A DNA stretch of 64,000 bases from Sisyra terminalis (GCA_958496175.1 OY292277.1:42357050-42421049); one strand, 5' to 3'; shown: positions 44,860 to 57,370, counted from the stretch's first letter. The notes: generated by a model from the letters alone, not told the origin. Translations and numbers: made by a program.

Positions 44860-47110
44860 GACTTTTTACACTAAAAATTTGGTTTGTGATGTTTTGTCAA
44901 TTTTAAGATATTTAAATTAGAAAAATTGTTTATGCCTGCTTTTGAACAATGTATGCTTGGACAATAGATATAACATAGTTTTACGGTTGTATGACAAAAC
45001 AGAACATGACAAAAACAAAGACAAAACAACAATTTAGTAATGAAAATATGACAAAACAGAATATTCCGTATTTTTTTTATTAAGTTGGTAATTCCTAGGT
45101 CCCTACTCCATCTAGTTAAGACCAAGCAGCAGAACCAACCTCAGTAATCGTCGCATTATCTTATATATTAAGATTGCTGATCAGTGAGACGTTTTCGTTG
45201 ACGCTGAGCAATTGTCTCTCTCATTTTGTTATAGTTAAAGCAACTGATCTCTGTCCGTAATACTTTCCGTCAGGATGGTGCCTAACGGGTTCTACACTAG
45301 CTCCATATTAATTTCGTTTCATTGATCGAGAAGAATTCGACCGATATTGGTATCGTCGTATAAATAATAATTAGAGCAATAATTAAATTTGTTTAAATAA
45401 TACAATTGACATACAATAATGGATAATTTCCCTCGAAGAACTAATGAATGATTGAATAATTAAACGAAAATATATGAAATATTCAGTTTTATCGTTATTC
45501 TGAACGGTAATGTTCTGTTTTATCCATATTCTTTTCTGACCTATTTTTATTCAGTTATGTTCAAGAACCAGATATATGTAAATTTACAGAGATAATTCAT
45601 GTTGTGATTTATTGCAATTACAAATTGTTTACCTATAAAATTTTGTGAGTTATTGTAAAAAAAAATAGTAATACTCCAGAGCAACTTTAAAAATTGTTTA
45701 GTAACCATTAAAAACAAAAGCATAGCGTGATGGATAAAAGGGGACCATGGCTCCGAGTGACTTATGAAAAAGGGCGGCAAATTGGTTCTGATAATTTTCC
45801 AAAACGTTTTGCTTTGTGAAAAACAGGAAGAGTACATTTTTAAATATTTAAAAATTAAAAAGTATTTAACGTTTTACCAATTTTCTTGTCTAATGATGAA
45901 AATAGGGGGTAGCAAATTTCCGGTCAGTTTCAGGCGGTGAAAGCACATGCTACGCCACTGATTAAAAGCGACAAATTCCTCTGAAAAATATTAAAGAATA
46001 TTTGTGATATATAAGTTGGTGTTTTTTCCGTTTTTTAAATCGAATTTTTGGCATAGCACTTAACAAAAGTCTTTTTTGGGATGAAAAAAACCATTGTCTT
46101 AAAAATATTTTTTTTAAAAATTGGTCCAAATATAACTAATTCGACCCTTGAAATTAAAATTCACTTTGAGAACAAAACTTGTGCCTTTTTTGAGAAAAGG
46201 TTTGATAAAAATATATGAAAAAAAAAACGCCTTTGTCACATAAATATTTTTTTGGAAAACAATATACCTATAACAAAGTAAAATTTACGCTAAGTATCTT
46301 TATTGAAACAATAATGAATTGTTAAAGTCATAAAATTACATTTTTAACATTAAGTTATAATACAATTATACTTTATATTATATTATAGAATGGAGGCGAA
46401 ATTAAAGAGTCATTTAATAAGTTTTTTGTGATACATTTATATAACATTAATTCATTTACTTTAAGCTCTGTCTTTTCTTTATTTTCCATATTATGTTACA
46501 TAAATCAAACAAAAAGTATAATGTAAACTTAAACATTGAAAATCTTATGGAAAAAAATTAGTATGAATATAAACGTTATAAACATTTTCTTGTAAAAGGA
46601 AAACATTTTCAGTCCCACACAATCAAGAAATTGTACATTGATTTCTACTGCTTAATGAAAATTGTTTGTTTTTTTTTTGGAGAAAATAATTTGATTTTTT
46701 TTTTAATATTTTTTTTGTGTGTGGCTGTAAAGTTTCACCTTATATTAATAAATCATATTGAAAAATCAATGTATTATTAAATTTTGTAAAAAAACATTGT
46801 TAGCATCATAATAATTGAATTATGTATGTGATTACCGAAAAACTTTGAAAAAATCTTTAAATAAAAATATATGAAAATTATTTTCTAACTTATTTTTTAT
46901 GGATTTCCAGAATGTTGTCCTAACAAAGAAAAGCAGCGAACGTTCAAATGTGTCAACCTTTTTACCAAATTAATCAATGTTATACTTTAATAATTCAAGA
47001 ATTTATCATTTAAAACAAAAATTTTTGGTATTCTAATTTTTTGAAAAAATCATTGATAGTTTGCAGTCGCTTTTTTAATATAGGCTTTCGAGTATGCTTG
47101 TTTATTAAAC
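44860..47110. other. AT-rich DNA, possible hAT end
   Basis: Near 45960 'CATGCTACGCCACTG' is the inverse of the common hAT terminus CAGTGGCGTAGC, without a visible partner. 'GACAAAACAGAA' is repeated near 44990-45060. The remainder is homopolymer-rich, and frames such as 45547-45837 have no domain. Confidence 0.35.
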
Positions 47111-47117
47111 ATGAAAG

Positions 47118-47290
47118 CATAATGGTGGTCGAGTGGTCCAGGTGACCACTCCATACCCGTAGGTTATGGGTTTTATTCTCGTATTGAGCAACTTTTTGAT
47201 ATTTCTCGAATACGGATTTATATAAACCCTAGAGTCGCTAAAAAACTTGATAGTAATAAAACGACGATAAGTAACAATAAAAAAAACTTA
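47118..47290 (+). mobile_element. tRNA-derived SINE, full-length
   Basis: A box 'GGTGGTCGAGTGGTCCAGG', B-box-like 'GGGTTTTATTCTCG', then the family body 'ACCCTAGAGTCGCTAAA' and A-rich tail. Divergence in both boxes suggests an old copy. Confidence 0.7.
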
Positions 47291-47654
47291 AATTTAGTGT
47301 TTAAAGTAATTAGTATAATATTTTTGCTATGAAAGTTGAACGATTTTTTTCAGGAAATGATCGATTTCAATCCCTTTATTCTAAAAAAGCATTGATAATA
47401 TTATGTTGTTTGATAAATTCAACAATGTTTTAATTATAATTGAGACATTTTTTTTTCAATTCAAAGAGAGATAAATACTAAAAAAGCATTTTGGTCTTTC
47501 ACGGAATTCTTTCATTTTCGGAGATCATTCTTGTTTAATATTTAATTCTTCTGGGTAAGAAAACATAAAAATGAAGAGGAAAAGAGGAATATAGAAATGA
47601 TATATATTAAAATTTTGGCGGAGTAATTGAAAAAATCTATAGTCAAATAAATAA
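47291..47654. other. AT-rich DNA, nothing recognised
   Basis: No feature before the left arm of the inverted repeat. Confidence 0.3.
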
Positions 47655-50141
47655 ATATAACTTTCGATTGGAATCCTTAAAAAAACAAATTAAGTTTGAC
47701 GATTTTCGTGAAAAATCAACGTTGGTTAACCCACGGTTTTTTTTTTGACGAAATTTTTTTTTGTTTCGAATTCGAACTAGATTGTTTAATACATTCTTAC
47801 GAATCCGAAACCTTATTTTACAATTACAATTACAAGCATTTGAAGTTGGGGATAATTTTTGGCCTTGTGATGATAGACTTCATCTCTTATTTGTGATTTG
47901 TTTGAAAAAAAATTGCACAGAATGTTCGAGGTAAGCTGTCCTTTCAACTTCCGTGATAAAAAAACTACCCTTGCGTTTGGACGATTTTCGAAAAAATCAA
48001 CAATGGGTCATGCTTTTCTTTAAGGAAATTCTTTGTGGATTAAAAATCTATTGGAGTATTTACGAATGGGACCTTTGGGGCATTACCACGGATATGAATC
48101 GGTGCGTGGTTCGTAAATCATATCTTATTTAATATCATATTGATTTCATCCCTTAAACGTGGTTGTTTTAGGAAAAATTTGCACAGCATGTACGGGTGGG
48201 CTTATACTTTCGATTGGCCTCAAAAAAGTTTTTTTTTTTTGAATTATGACGATTTTAATGTAAAATCAACGATAGTTGATCAATCCGTCCAAATTTCAAT
48301 CGCTTGTAACATATAGAGAACGATTTTCGAACCAATGACTGTTTCGGGCTTGTAACAATGTATCAAACGATAATATAACAATTTACTTCTAATTCCAAAC
48401 AAAAAAAAATTTCAAATTTTTTTGCGATGCCAATCAAAAATATACGTCCTGCCATACATGCTGTACAAATTTTTCCGAAAACAAAGTACCTACGTATAAT
48501 ATTTTTGCACTTGAAAATTGTTCTTATTGAAACTTTGAAACGATATTACTGGAGTCGTGTTTCACACAGGACAATTTTTTTTTCTTATTACTGCTCACGT
48601 AAGGGCATTGTTTCATAATCCATAAAAAACTGGTCTTTATAATGAAAAGTCACTCCTTGAAAATGAGGAATTTCAGGGCAAATTTAGTATACGCAATTTT
48701 TCATCTTTTACTTCCGTTTTTAATTCCCATGGATTCTGCCACCAAATTCAAATTCTATTCGTGCAGTTAACTTAAGGATGATTCAATCTAAATAATTCAG
48801 CTAAATTTTAACGAAAAAATCATTTCTTACGTCCTTTTTGTGCACTTGAAAATAGATCTTTTTCATTTTTGAAACGATATTGTGGGTGTTCTTTTCCAGA
48901 CAGGACAATCTTTTTTTTTATTATTACAATTCACTTATGGGTCTCCTTTTATAAATCGTAAAAAAAATAATGCTTATAAGGATAACAAACTTTCAACTAT
49001 CGATTTTTTTTTACAAAATGCTGAAGTTAGACAACTAACTTTGCAATTATGTAAAAGTGCTGTGCCTTATATTCTTCAATGTACAAGTTAATGTAACATA
49101 ATTGTATGATTTGATTTAGTAATAATATAATTTATTTTTACAGATCCAAATGACCCGGAAGTTAAGGACAAGGGAATTGGTTTTGCATTGAAGAAAGTAA
49201 CATTTTTTTGGGAGATAAATGATCTGTGAGTACCCTTCTTTTGAGACTTCTAAATGTTATTCTTATTGAAATTCTCGCTACAGAAGAAGCTGATCGATGA
49301 CAACAGAGAATTGTTCATGGGATTTGAATTTTTCAACATTTCTAAGTGGACGTTTGAGGAATCAATGCGGATCGTTTAATAAACTTCAATCAAATTCTTT
49401 AAGAATATAATTTCCACATTTGTTAACTCCCGAGAAAAACATGAATGGATTTACTATAACAATCAGTGGTGTAAATGTGTTTCAATTAATCAGTGAACGT
49501 GAAGTGATAAAGTAGTAAAAGTGATAAATAATCAAAATATCAGAAAAATCAAAAGCTTTTAATTTTTATATGATTGTAAAAATTGATACTGTTACATAAA
49601 TTATATAACGAAATAGAACTATTACTATTGTAATAAACTATTGTATTAGATTAAAGAATTAATTGATATTTAACATTAATAAATTATTTTTAATAAAATT
49701 TGTTGTTTCAATTCGATCTACCTTATCCGTCTCCCTGAAGTTTTTATATTTCAGAGTTTTTTCACAATTAACCAAGATGAGTTAAATTAATTCAATAATA
49801 TGATAGGTAAGGTAAGTAGAATGTTTTTCGATCGATTATCGGAAAATACGATAAAAAACGATATCGAAAAATATCTGAACTTTTCGATGTCCTTAATCCC
49901 TGTTATTAATAATAAAAATTACATATAACATTAGAAGATACTTTTCAAATACAAATGTGTTTTATCGAAGTAAAGGGATGAAGGACATTAAAATGTTACT
50001 ATGTCTTTAATCAAATTTTCCGGTATTAACCTGGAGAAGCTACGGTTAAAATATTTTTGGAAAATTCCAATTCCTTCGATCGAAAAAAATTTTCAAGTTC
50101 CAATCGATTAAGAAATCTTTATATATGAGTATAAACGATCA
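47655..50141 (+). repeat. Left arm of the giant inverted repeat
   Basis: The arm matches the reverse complement of 60541-63060 over almost its whole length. Shared landmarks include 'ACTACCCTTGCGTTTGGACG' (47966), 'TTTGCACAGCATGTAC' (48179) and the exon at 49144. It is built partly of degenerate subrepeats of about 270 bp ('GACGATTTTCG...AAATCAAC' near 47698, 47979 and 48248) and about 370 bp (48470 and 48830). It runs into the first satellite unit, whose first 170 bp also belong to the inverted match. Its short open frames (47696, 48427, 48882) are not preserved in the right arm. Confidence 0.85.
49144..49379 (+). pseudogene. Two-exon end of an unrecognised gene, left copy
   Basis: After an acceptor ('TTTATTTTTACAG') exon 1 reads 'DPNDPEVKDKGIGFALKK'. 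Exon 2 (49284-49379) follows the acceptor 'CTCGCTACAG' and reads 'KKLIDDNRELFMGFEFF', ending 'EESMRIV' and stop. AATAAA overlaps the stop (49378). A GTGAGT donor at 49226 would put the exons out of frame, while a GTAACA donor at 49197 joins them in frame. I do not recognise the protein. The same pieces occur in the right arm, so this is either a captured gene end or part of a duplicated gene whose upstream exons lie elsewhere. Confidence 0.5.
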
Positions 50142-51032
50142 ATACATATATCTTCCAATGGCCGAATCGATAAGCGCACGGAAAATGTGAAACGGAAAGA
50201 CGATGGATCGATCCCCCAATAAGGTAAAAGATTTTTATATTTCTACTAACCAATTTCTAATTAATATATATTCGTTACAGCTTAAATTATCACTTTCGAT
50301 CGTTAATAATTATCTTAACGTTAGTTTCAGCCGAATAATTCGATCATCACTTCCAACCTTTCGGGGTTGAGAAGTGATCGATCGATTAAGTAGATTTTTT
50401 TTTTTGTTTATACATAATATGACGTCATACACACGTCGGCACCCTTGTGACGACACTCAATGACGTCATTCTCGAAAAAAATCGAAAAAGGAGCGAATTT
50501 TCGATTTTCGTGAAATAGAATTTTGGGAATCGCTTAGTTACGTCACGGGAGGTCTAAAAAACATATCCTATAGTCAATATTTTTCATTTTTTTTTTTCAA
50601 AAATTTTTGGACCGAAAACCGAAAAATCCCAAAAATAGGCCAAATATCTCGATTTTTTTCACTTTTTTCATCTTTAACGTCGATTTGCGCGTTAACTATC
50701 GACCGTACGATACAGAGTGATAGCTCATTCGATAGCGCTTGAATTACTCTATCGATGGTGTAAATTTGGTCCCGGAAAACCATAAGGGGAAAAACTTTTT
50801 TTTTCGACTTTCCAGAAATTTCATTTCGTCGACTAAATGCACGTCGATTTTATGAATTTTTTTTTGTCGATTTTTTTAATGAAATTCTCACAATAGATAC
50901 CTAACGTTACGATTGAAACGAATATTTAAAAACTTTTTTGCTTTTCGATACCTTTCATCGAATTTTTGATATTGAAATTTTTAATTAATCATCTAATGCT
51001 TTGCATACGTTAAATTGTTTTATCGAAAAAAA
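49976..51032 (+). repeat. Satellite unit 1
   Basis: The most divergent of the ten: 'CGACCGTACGATACAGAG' where the others have 'CGATCGTACGATACCGAG'. An extra T shifts the minus-strand frame. The junction before it is 'GAAGTAAAGGGATGAAGG', as before units 8 and 10. Confidence 0.9.
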
Positions 51033-51208
51033 GGATAAAGGACATTAAAATGTTACTATGTCTTTAATCAAATTTTCCGGTATTGACCTGGAGAAGCTAC
51101 GGTTAAAATATTTTTGGAAAATTCCAATTCCTTCGATCGAAAAAAATTTTCAAGTTCCAATCGATTAAGAAATCTTTATATATGAGTATAAACGATCAAT
51201 ACATATAT

Positions 51209-51293
51209 CTTCCAATGGCCGAATCGATAAGCGCACGGAAAATGTGAAACGGAAAGACGATGGATCGATCCCCCAATAAGGTAAAAGATTTTT
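51209..51293 (+). promoter_or_regulatory. tRNA-like Pol III promoter in each satellite unit (unit 2 shown)
   Basis: 'TGGCCGAATCGATAAG' (51216-51231) fits the A-box form of Ser/Leu tRNAs. 'GGATCGATCCC' (51262-51272) sits 46 bp further on, in B-box position (consensus GGTTCGANNCC, one key base different). A TTTTT terminator follows at 51289-51293. A transcript of about 80-90 nt is possible. The acceptor stem does not pair well, so it is a tRNA relic rather than a tRNA. The same sequence recurs in all ten units. Confidence 0.5.
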
Positions 51294-51399
51294 ATATTTC
51301 TACTAACCAATTTCTAATTAATATATATTCGTTACAGCTTAAATTATCACTTTCGATCGTTAATAATTATCTTAACGTTAGTTTCAGCCGAATAATTCG

Positions 51400-51440
51400 A
51401 TCATCACTTCCAACCTTTCGGGGTTGAGAAGTGATCGATC
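51400..51440 (+). other. Hairpin in each satellite unit (unit 2 shown)
   Basis: 'CACTTCCAACC' (51405-51415) and 'GGTTGAGAAGTG' (51422-51433) pair with one bulge around loop TTTCGG, and the flanks 'GATC' extend the match. It lies between the tRNA-like segment and the CRE sites. Confidence 0.6.
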
Positions 51441-51475
51441 GATTACGTAGATTTTTTTTTTGTTTATACATAATA

Positions 51476-51601
51476 TGACGTCATACACACGTCGGCACCC
51501 TTGTGACGACACTCAATGACGTCATTCTCGAAAAAAATCGAAAAAGGAGCGAATTTTCGATTTTCGTGAAATAGAATTTTGGGAATCGCTTAGTTACGTC
51601 A
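51476..51601 (+). promoter_or_regulatory. Cluster of three CRE-type sites per unit (unit 2 shown)
   Basis: Full palindromic TGACGTCA occurs at 51476-51483 and 51517-51524, and a related TTACGTCA at 51594-51601. These are the binding sequences of CREB/ATF bZIP factors. Three within 126 bp, in every unit, would give about 30 sites in the array. Function is inferred from motif only. Confidence 0.45.
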
Positions 51602-51751
51602 CGGGAGGTCTAAAAAACATATCCTATAGTCAATATTTTTCATTTTTTTTTTCAAAAATTTTTGGACCGAAAACCGAAAAATCCCAAAAATAGGCCAAAT
51701 ATCTCGAATTTTTTCACTTTTTTCATCTTTAACGTCGATTTGCGCGTTAAC

Positions 51752-51812
51752 TATCGATCGTACGATACCGAGTGATAGCTCATTCGATAGCGCTTGAATT
51801 ACTCTATCGATG
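51752..51812 (+). promoter_or_regulatory. CGATA cluster per unit (unit 2 shown)
   Basis: Within about 60 bp there are CGATA or its complement TATCG at about 51752, 51763, 51784 and 51805. In flies, clustered CGATA is the binding pattern of the insulator protein BEAF-32, and TATCGATA that of DREF. Whether this species has such factors is unknown. Confidence 0.35.
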
Positions 51813-52088
51813 GTGTAAATTTGGTCCCGGAAAACCATAAGGGGAAAAACTTTTTTTTTCGACTTTCCAGAAATTTCAATTCGTCGACTAAATGCACGTC
51901 GATTTTATGAATTTTTTTTTTGTCGATTTTTTTTATGAAATTCTCACAATAGATACCTAACGTTACGATTGAAACGAATATTTAAAAACTTTTTTGCTTT
52001 TCGATACCTTTCATCGAATTTTTGATATTGAAATTTTTAATTAATCATCTAATGCTTTGCATACGTTAAATTGTTTTATCGAAAAAAA

Positions 52089-53144
52089 GGATAAAGGACA
52101 TTATAATGTTACTATGTCTTTAATCAAATTTTCCGGTATTAACCTGGAGAAGCTACGGTTAAAATATTTTTGGAAAATTCCAATTCCTTCGATCGAAAAA
52201 AATTTTCAAGTTCCAATCGATTAAGAAATCTTTATATATGAGTATAAACGATCAATACATATATCTTCCAATGGCCGAATCGATAAGCGCACGGAAAATG
52301 TGAAACGGAAAGACGATGGATCGATCCCCCAATAAGGTAAAAGATTTTTATATTTCTACTAACCAATTTCTAATTAATATATATTCGTTACAGCTTAAAT
52401 TATCACTTTCGATCGTTAATAATTATCTTAACGTTAGTTTCAGCCGAATAATTCGATCATCACTTCCAACCTTTCGGGGTTGAGAAGTGATCGATCGATT
52501 ACGTAGATTTTTTTTTTGTTTATACATAATATGACGTCATACACACGTCGGCACCCTTGTGACGACACTCAATGACGTCATTCTCGAAAAAAATCGAAAA
52601 AGGAGCGAATTTTCGATTTTCGTGAAATAGAATTTTGGGAATCGCTTAGTTACGTCACGGGAGGTCTAAAAAACATATCCTATAGTCAATATTTTTCATT
52701 TTTTTTTTCAAAAATTTTTGGACCGAAAACCGAAAAATCCCAAAAATAGGCCAAATATCTCGAATTTTTTCACTTTTTTCATCTTTAACGTCGATTTGCG
52801 CGTTAACTATCGATCGTACGATACCGAGTGATAGCTCATTCGATAGCGCTTGAATTACTCTATCGATGGTGTAAATTTGGTCCCGGAAAACCATAAGGGG
52901 AAAAACTTTTTTTTTCGACTTTCCAGAAATTTCAATTCGTCGACTAAATGCACGTCGATTTTATGAATTTTTTTTTTGTCGATTTTTTTTATGAAATTCT
53001 CACAATAGATACCTAACGTTACGATTGAAACGAATATTTAAAAACTTTTTTGCTTTTCGATACCTTTCATCGAATTTTTGATATTGAAATTTTTAATTAA
53101 TCATCTAATGCTTTGCATACGTTAAATTGTTTTATCGAAAAAAA
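52089..53144 (+). repeat. Satellite unit 3
   Basis: Member of a block (units 3-5) in which no differences were seen by eye. Marked by 'ACATTATAATG', 'GGAGCGAATT' and 'CAATTCGTCGAC'. Confidence 0.9.
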
Positions 53145-54200
53145 GGATAAAGGACATTATAATGTTACTATGTCTTTAATCAAATTTTCCGGTATTAACC
53201 TGGAGAAGCTACGGTTAAAATATTTTTGGAAAATTCCAATTCCTTCGATCGAAAAAAATTTTCAAGTTCCAATCGATTAAGAAATCTTTATATATGAGTA
53301 TAAACGATCAATACATATATCTTCCAATGGCCGAATCGATAAGCGCACGGAAAATGTGAAACGGAAAGACGATGGATCGATCCCCCAATAAGGTAAAAGA
53401 TTTTTATATTTCTACTAACCAATTTCTAATTAATATATATTCGTTACAGCTTAAATTATCACTTTCGATCGTTAATAATTATCTTAACGTTAGTTTCAGC
53501 CGAATAATTCGATCATCACTTCCAACCTTTCGGGGTTGAGAAGTGATCGATCGATTACGTAGATTTTTTTTTTGTTTATACATAATATGACGTCATACAC
53601 ACGTCGGCACCCTTGTGACGACACTCAATGACGTCATTCTCGAAAAAAATCGAAAAAGGAGCGAATTTTCGATTTTCGTGAAATAGAATTTTGGGAATCG
53701 CTTAGTTACGTCACGGGAGGTCTAAAAAACATATCCTATAGTCAATATTTTTCATTTTTTTTTTCAAAAATTTTTGGACCGAAAACCGAAAAATCCCAAA
53801 AATAGGCCAAATATCTCGAATTTTTTCACTTTTTTCATCTTTAACGTCGATTTGCGCGTTAACTATCGATCGTACGATACCGAGTGATAGCTCATTCGAT
53901 AGCGCTTGAATTACTCTATCGATGGTGTAAATTTGGTCCCGGAAAACCATAAGGGGAAAAACTTTTTTTTTCGACTTTCCAGAAATTTCAATTCGTCGAC
54001 TAAATGCACGTCGATTTTATGAATTTTTTTTTTGTCGATTTTTTTTATGAAATTCTCACAATAGATACCTAACGTTACGATTGAAACGAATATTTAAAAA
54101 CTTTTTTGCTTTTCGATACCTTTCATCGAATTTTTGATATTGAAATTTTTAATTAATCATCTAATGCTTTGCATACGTTAAATTGTTTTATCGAAAAAAA
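53145..54200 (+). repeat. Satellite unit 4
   Basis: Identical to unit 3 as far as can be read. Confidence 0.9.
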
Positions 54201-55256
54201 GGATAAAGGACATTATAATGTTACTATGTCTTTAATCAAATTTTCCGGTATTAACCTGGAGAAGCTACGGTTAAAATATTTTTGGAAAATTCCAATTCCT
54301 TCGATCGAAAAAAATTTTCAAGTTCCAATCGATTAAGAAATCTTTATATATGAGTATAAACGATCAATACATATATCTTCCAATGGCCGAATCGATAAGC
54401 GCACGGAAAATGTGAAACGGAAAGACGATGGATCGATCCCCCAATAAGGTAAAAGATTTTTATATTTCTACTAACCAATTTCTAATTAATATATATTCGT
54501 TACAGCTTAAATTATCACTTTCGATCGTTAATAATTATCTTAACGTTAGTTTCAGCCGAATAATTCGATCATCACTTCCAACCTTTCGGGGTTGAGAAGT
54601 GATCGATCGATTACGTAGATTTTTTTTTTGTTTATACATAATATGACGTCATACACACGTCGGCACCCTTGTGACGACACTCAATGACGTCATTCTCGAA
54701 AAAAATCGAAAAAGGAGCGAATTTTCGATTTTCGTGAAATAGAATTTTGGGAATCGCTTAGTTACGTCACGGGAGGTCTAAAAAACATATCCTATAGTCA
54801 ATATTTTTCATTTTTTTTTTCAAAAATTTTTGGACCGAAAACCGAAAAATCCCAAAAATAGGCCAAATATCTCGAATTTTTTCACTTTTTTCATCTTTAA
54901 CGTCGATTTGCGCGTTAACTATCGATCGTACGATACCGAGTGATAGCTCATTCGATAGCGCTTGAATTACTCTATCGATGGTGTAAATTTGGTCCCGGAA
55001 AACCATAAGGGGAAAAACTTTTTTTTTCGACTTTCCAGAAATTTCAATTCGTCGACTAAATGCACGTCGATTTTATGAATTTTTTTTTTGTCGATTTTTT
55101 TTATGAAATTCTCACAATAGATACCTAACGTTACGATTGAAACGAATATTTAAAAACTTTTTTGCTTTTCGATACCTTTCATCGAATTTTTGATATTGAA
55201 ATTTTTAATTAATCATCTAATGCTTTGCATACGTTAAATTGTTTTATCGAAAAAAA
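54201..55256 (+). repeat. Satellite unit 5
   Basis: Identical to unit 3 as far as can be read. Confidence 0.9.
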
Positions 55257-56312
55257 GGATAAAGGACATTATAATGTTACTATGTCTTTAATCAAATTTT
55301 CCGGTATTAACCTGGAGAAGCTACGGTTAAAATATTTTTGGAAAATTCCAATTCCTTCGATCGAAAAAAATTTTCAAGTTCCAATCGATTAAGAAATCTT
55401 TATATATGAGTATAAACGATCAATACATATATCTTCCAATGGCCGAATCGATAAGCGCACGGAAAATGTGAAACGGAAAGACGATGGATCGATCCCCCAA
55501 TAAGGTAAAAGATTTTTATATTTCTACTAACCAATTTCTAATTAATATATATTCGTTACAGCTTAAATTATCACTTTCGATCGTTAATAATTATCTTAAC
55601 GTTAGTTTCAGCCGAATAATTCGATCATCACTTCCAACCTTTCGGGGTTGAGAAGTGATCGATCGATTACGTAGATTTTTTTTTTGTTTATACATAATAT
55701 GACGTCATACACACGTCGGCACCCTTGTGACGACACTCAATGACGTCATTCTCGAAAAAAATCGAAAAAGTAGCGAATTTTCGATTTTCGTGAAATAGAA
55801 TTTTGGGAATCGCTTAGTTACGTCACGGGAGGTCTAAAAAACATATCCTATAGTCAATATTTTTCATTTTTTTTTTCAAAAATTTTTGGACCGAAAACCG
55901 AAAAATCCCAAAAATAGGCCAAATATCTCGATTTTTTTCACTTTTTTCATCTTTATCGTCGATTTGCGCGTTAACTATCGATCGTACGATACCGAGTGAT
56001 AGCTCATTCGATAGCGCTTGAATTACTCTATCGATGGTGTAAATTTGGTCCCGGAAAACCATAAGGGGAAAAACTTTTTTTTTCGACTTTCCAGAAATTT
56101 CATTTCGTCGACTAAATGCACGTCGATTTTATGAATTTTTTTTTTGTCGATTTTTTTTATGAAATTCTCACAATAGATACCTAACGTTACGATTGAAACG
56201 AATATTTAAAAACTTTTTTGCTTTTCGATACCTTTCATCGAATTTTTGATATTGAAATTTTTAATTAATCATCTAATGCTTTGCATACGTTAAATTGTTT
56301 TATCGAAAAAAA
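55257..56312 (+). repeat. Satellite unit 6
   Basis: Chimeric: the first part carries 'ACATTATAATG' like units 3-5, while the second part carries 'GTAGCGAATT' and 'TTTATCGTCG' like unit 8. This is the footprint of unequal exchange or conversion. Confidence 0.9.
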
Positions 56313-57370
56313 GGATAAAGGACATTAAAATGTTACTATGTCTTTAATCAAATTTTCCGGTATTAACCTGGAGAAGCTACGGTTAAAATATTTTTGGAAA
56401 ATTCCAATTCCTTCGATCGAAAAAAATTTTCAAGTTCCAATCGATTAAGAAATCTTTATATATGAGTATAAACGATCAATACATATATCTTCCAATGGCC
56501 GAATCGATAAGCGCACGGAAAATGTGAAACGGAAAGACGATGGATCGATCCCCCAATAAGGTAAAAGATTTTTATATTTCTACTAACCAATTTCTAATTA
56601 ATATATATTCGTTACAGCTTAAATTATCACTTTCGATCGTTAATAATTATCTTAACGTTAGTTTCAGCCGAATAATTCGATCATCACTTCCAACCTTTCG
56701 GGGTTGAGAAGTGATCGATCGATTACGTAGATTTTTTTTTTTGTTTATACATAATATGACGTCATACACACGTCGGCACCCTTGTGACGACACTCAATGA
56801 CGTCATTCTCGAAAAAAATCGAAAAAGTAGCGAATTTTCGATTTTCGTGAAATAGAATTTTGGGAATCGCTTAGTTACGTCACGGGAGGTCTAAAAAACA
56901 TATCCTATAGTCAATATTTTTCATTTTTTTTTTCAAAAATTTTTGGACCGAAAACCGAAAAATCCCAAAAATAGGCCAAATATCTCGATTTTTTTCACTT
57001 TTTTCATCTTTAACGTCGATTTGCGTGTTAACTATCGATCGTACGATACCGAGTGATAGCTCATTCGATAGCGCTTGAATTACTCTATCGATGGTGTAAA
57101 TTTGGTCCCGGAAAACCATAAGGGGAAAAACTTTTTTTTTCGACTTTCCAGAAATTTCATTTCGTCGACTAAATGCACGTCGATTTTATGAATTTTTTTT
57201 TTGTCGATTTTTTTAATGAAATTCTCACAATAGATACCTAACGTTACGATTGAAACGAATATTTAAAAACTTTTTTGCTTTTCGATACCTTTCATCGAAT
57301 TTTTGATATTGAAATTTTTAATTAATCATCTAATGCTTTGCATACGTTAAATTGTTTTATCGAAGTAAAG
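56313..57370 (+). repeat. Satellite unit 7
   Basis: Carries 'TTTGCGTGTTAAC' and a longer T-run, as does unit 9. It ends in the 'GAAGTAAAGGG' type of junction. Confidence 0.9.

Larger units (their letters stand above)
51033..52088 (+). repeat. Satellite unit 2
   Basis: Its start is like unit 1 ('ACATTAAAATG') and it has a private change 'TATTGACCTGG'. The remainder matches units 3-5. Confidence 0.9.

Noticed and set aside
51209..51293. Functional tRNA gene in each satellite unit
   Set aside because: The acceptor stem does not pair, the T-stem is weak and no anticodon arm could be placed. Only the Pol III promoter boxes are supported.
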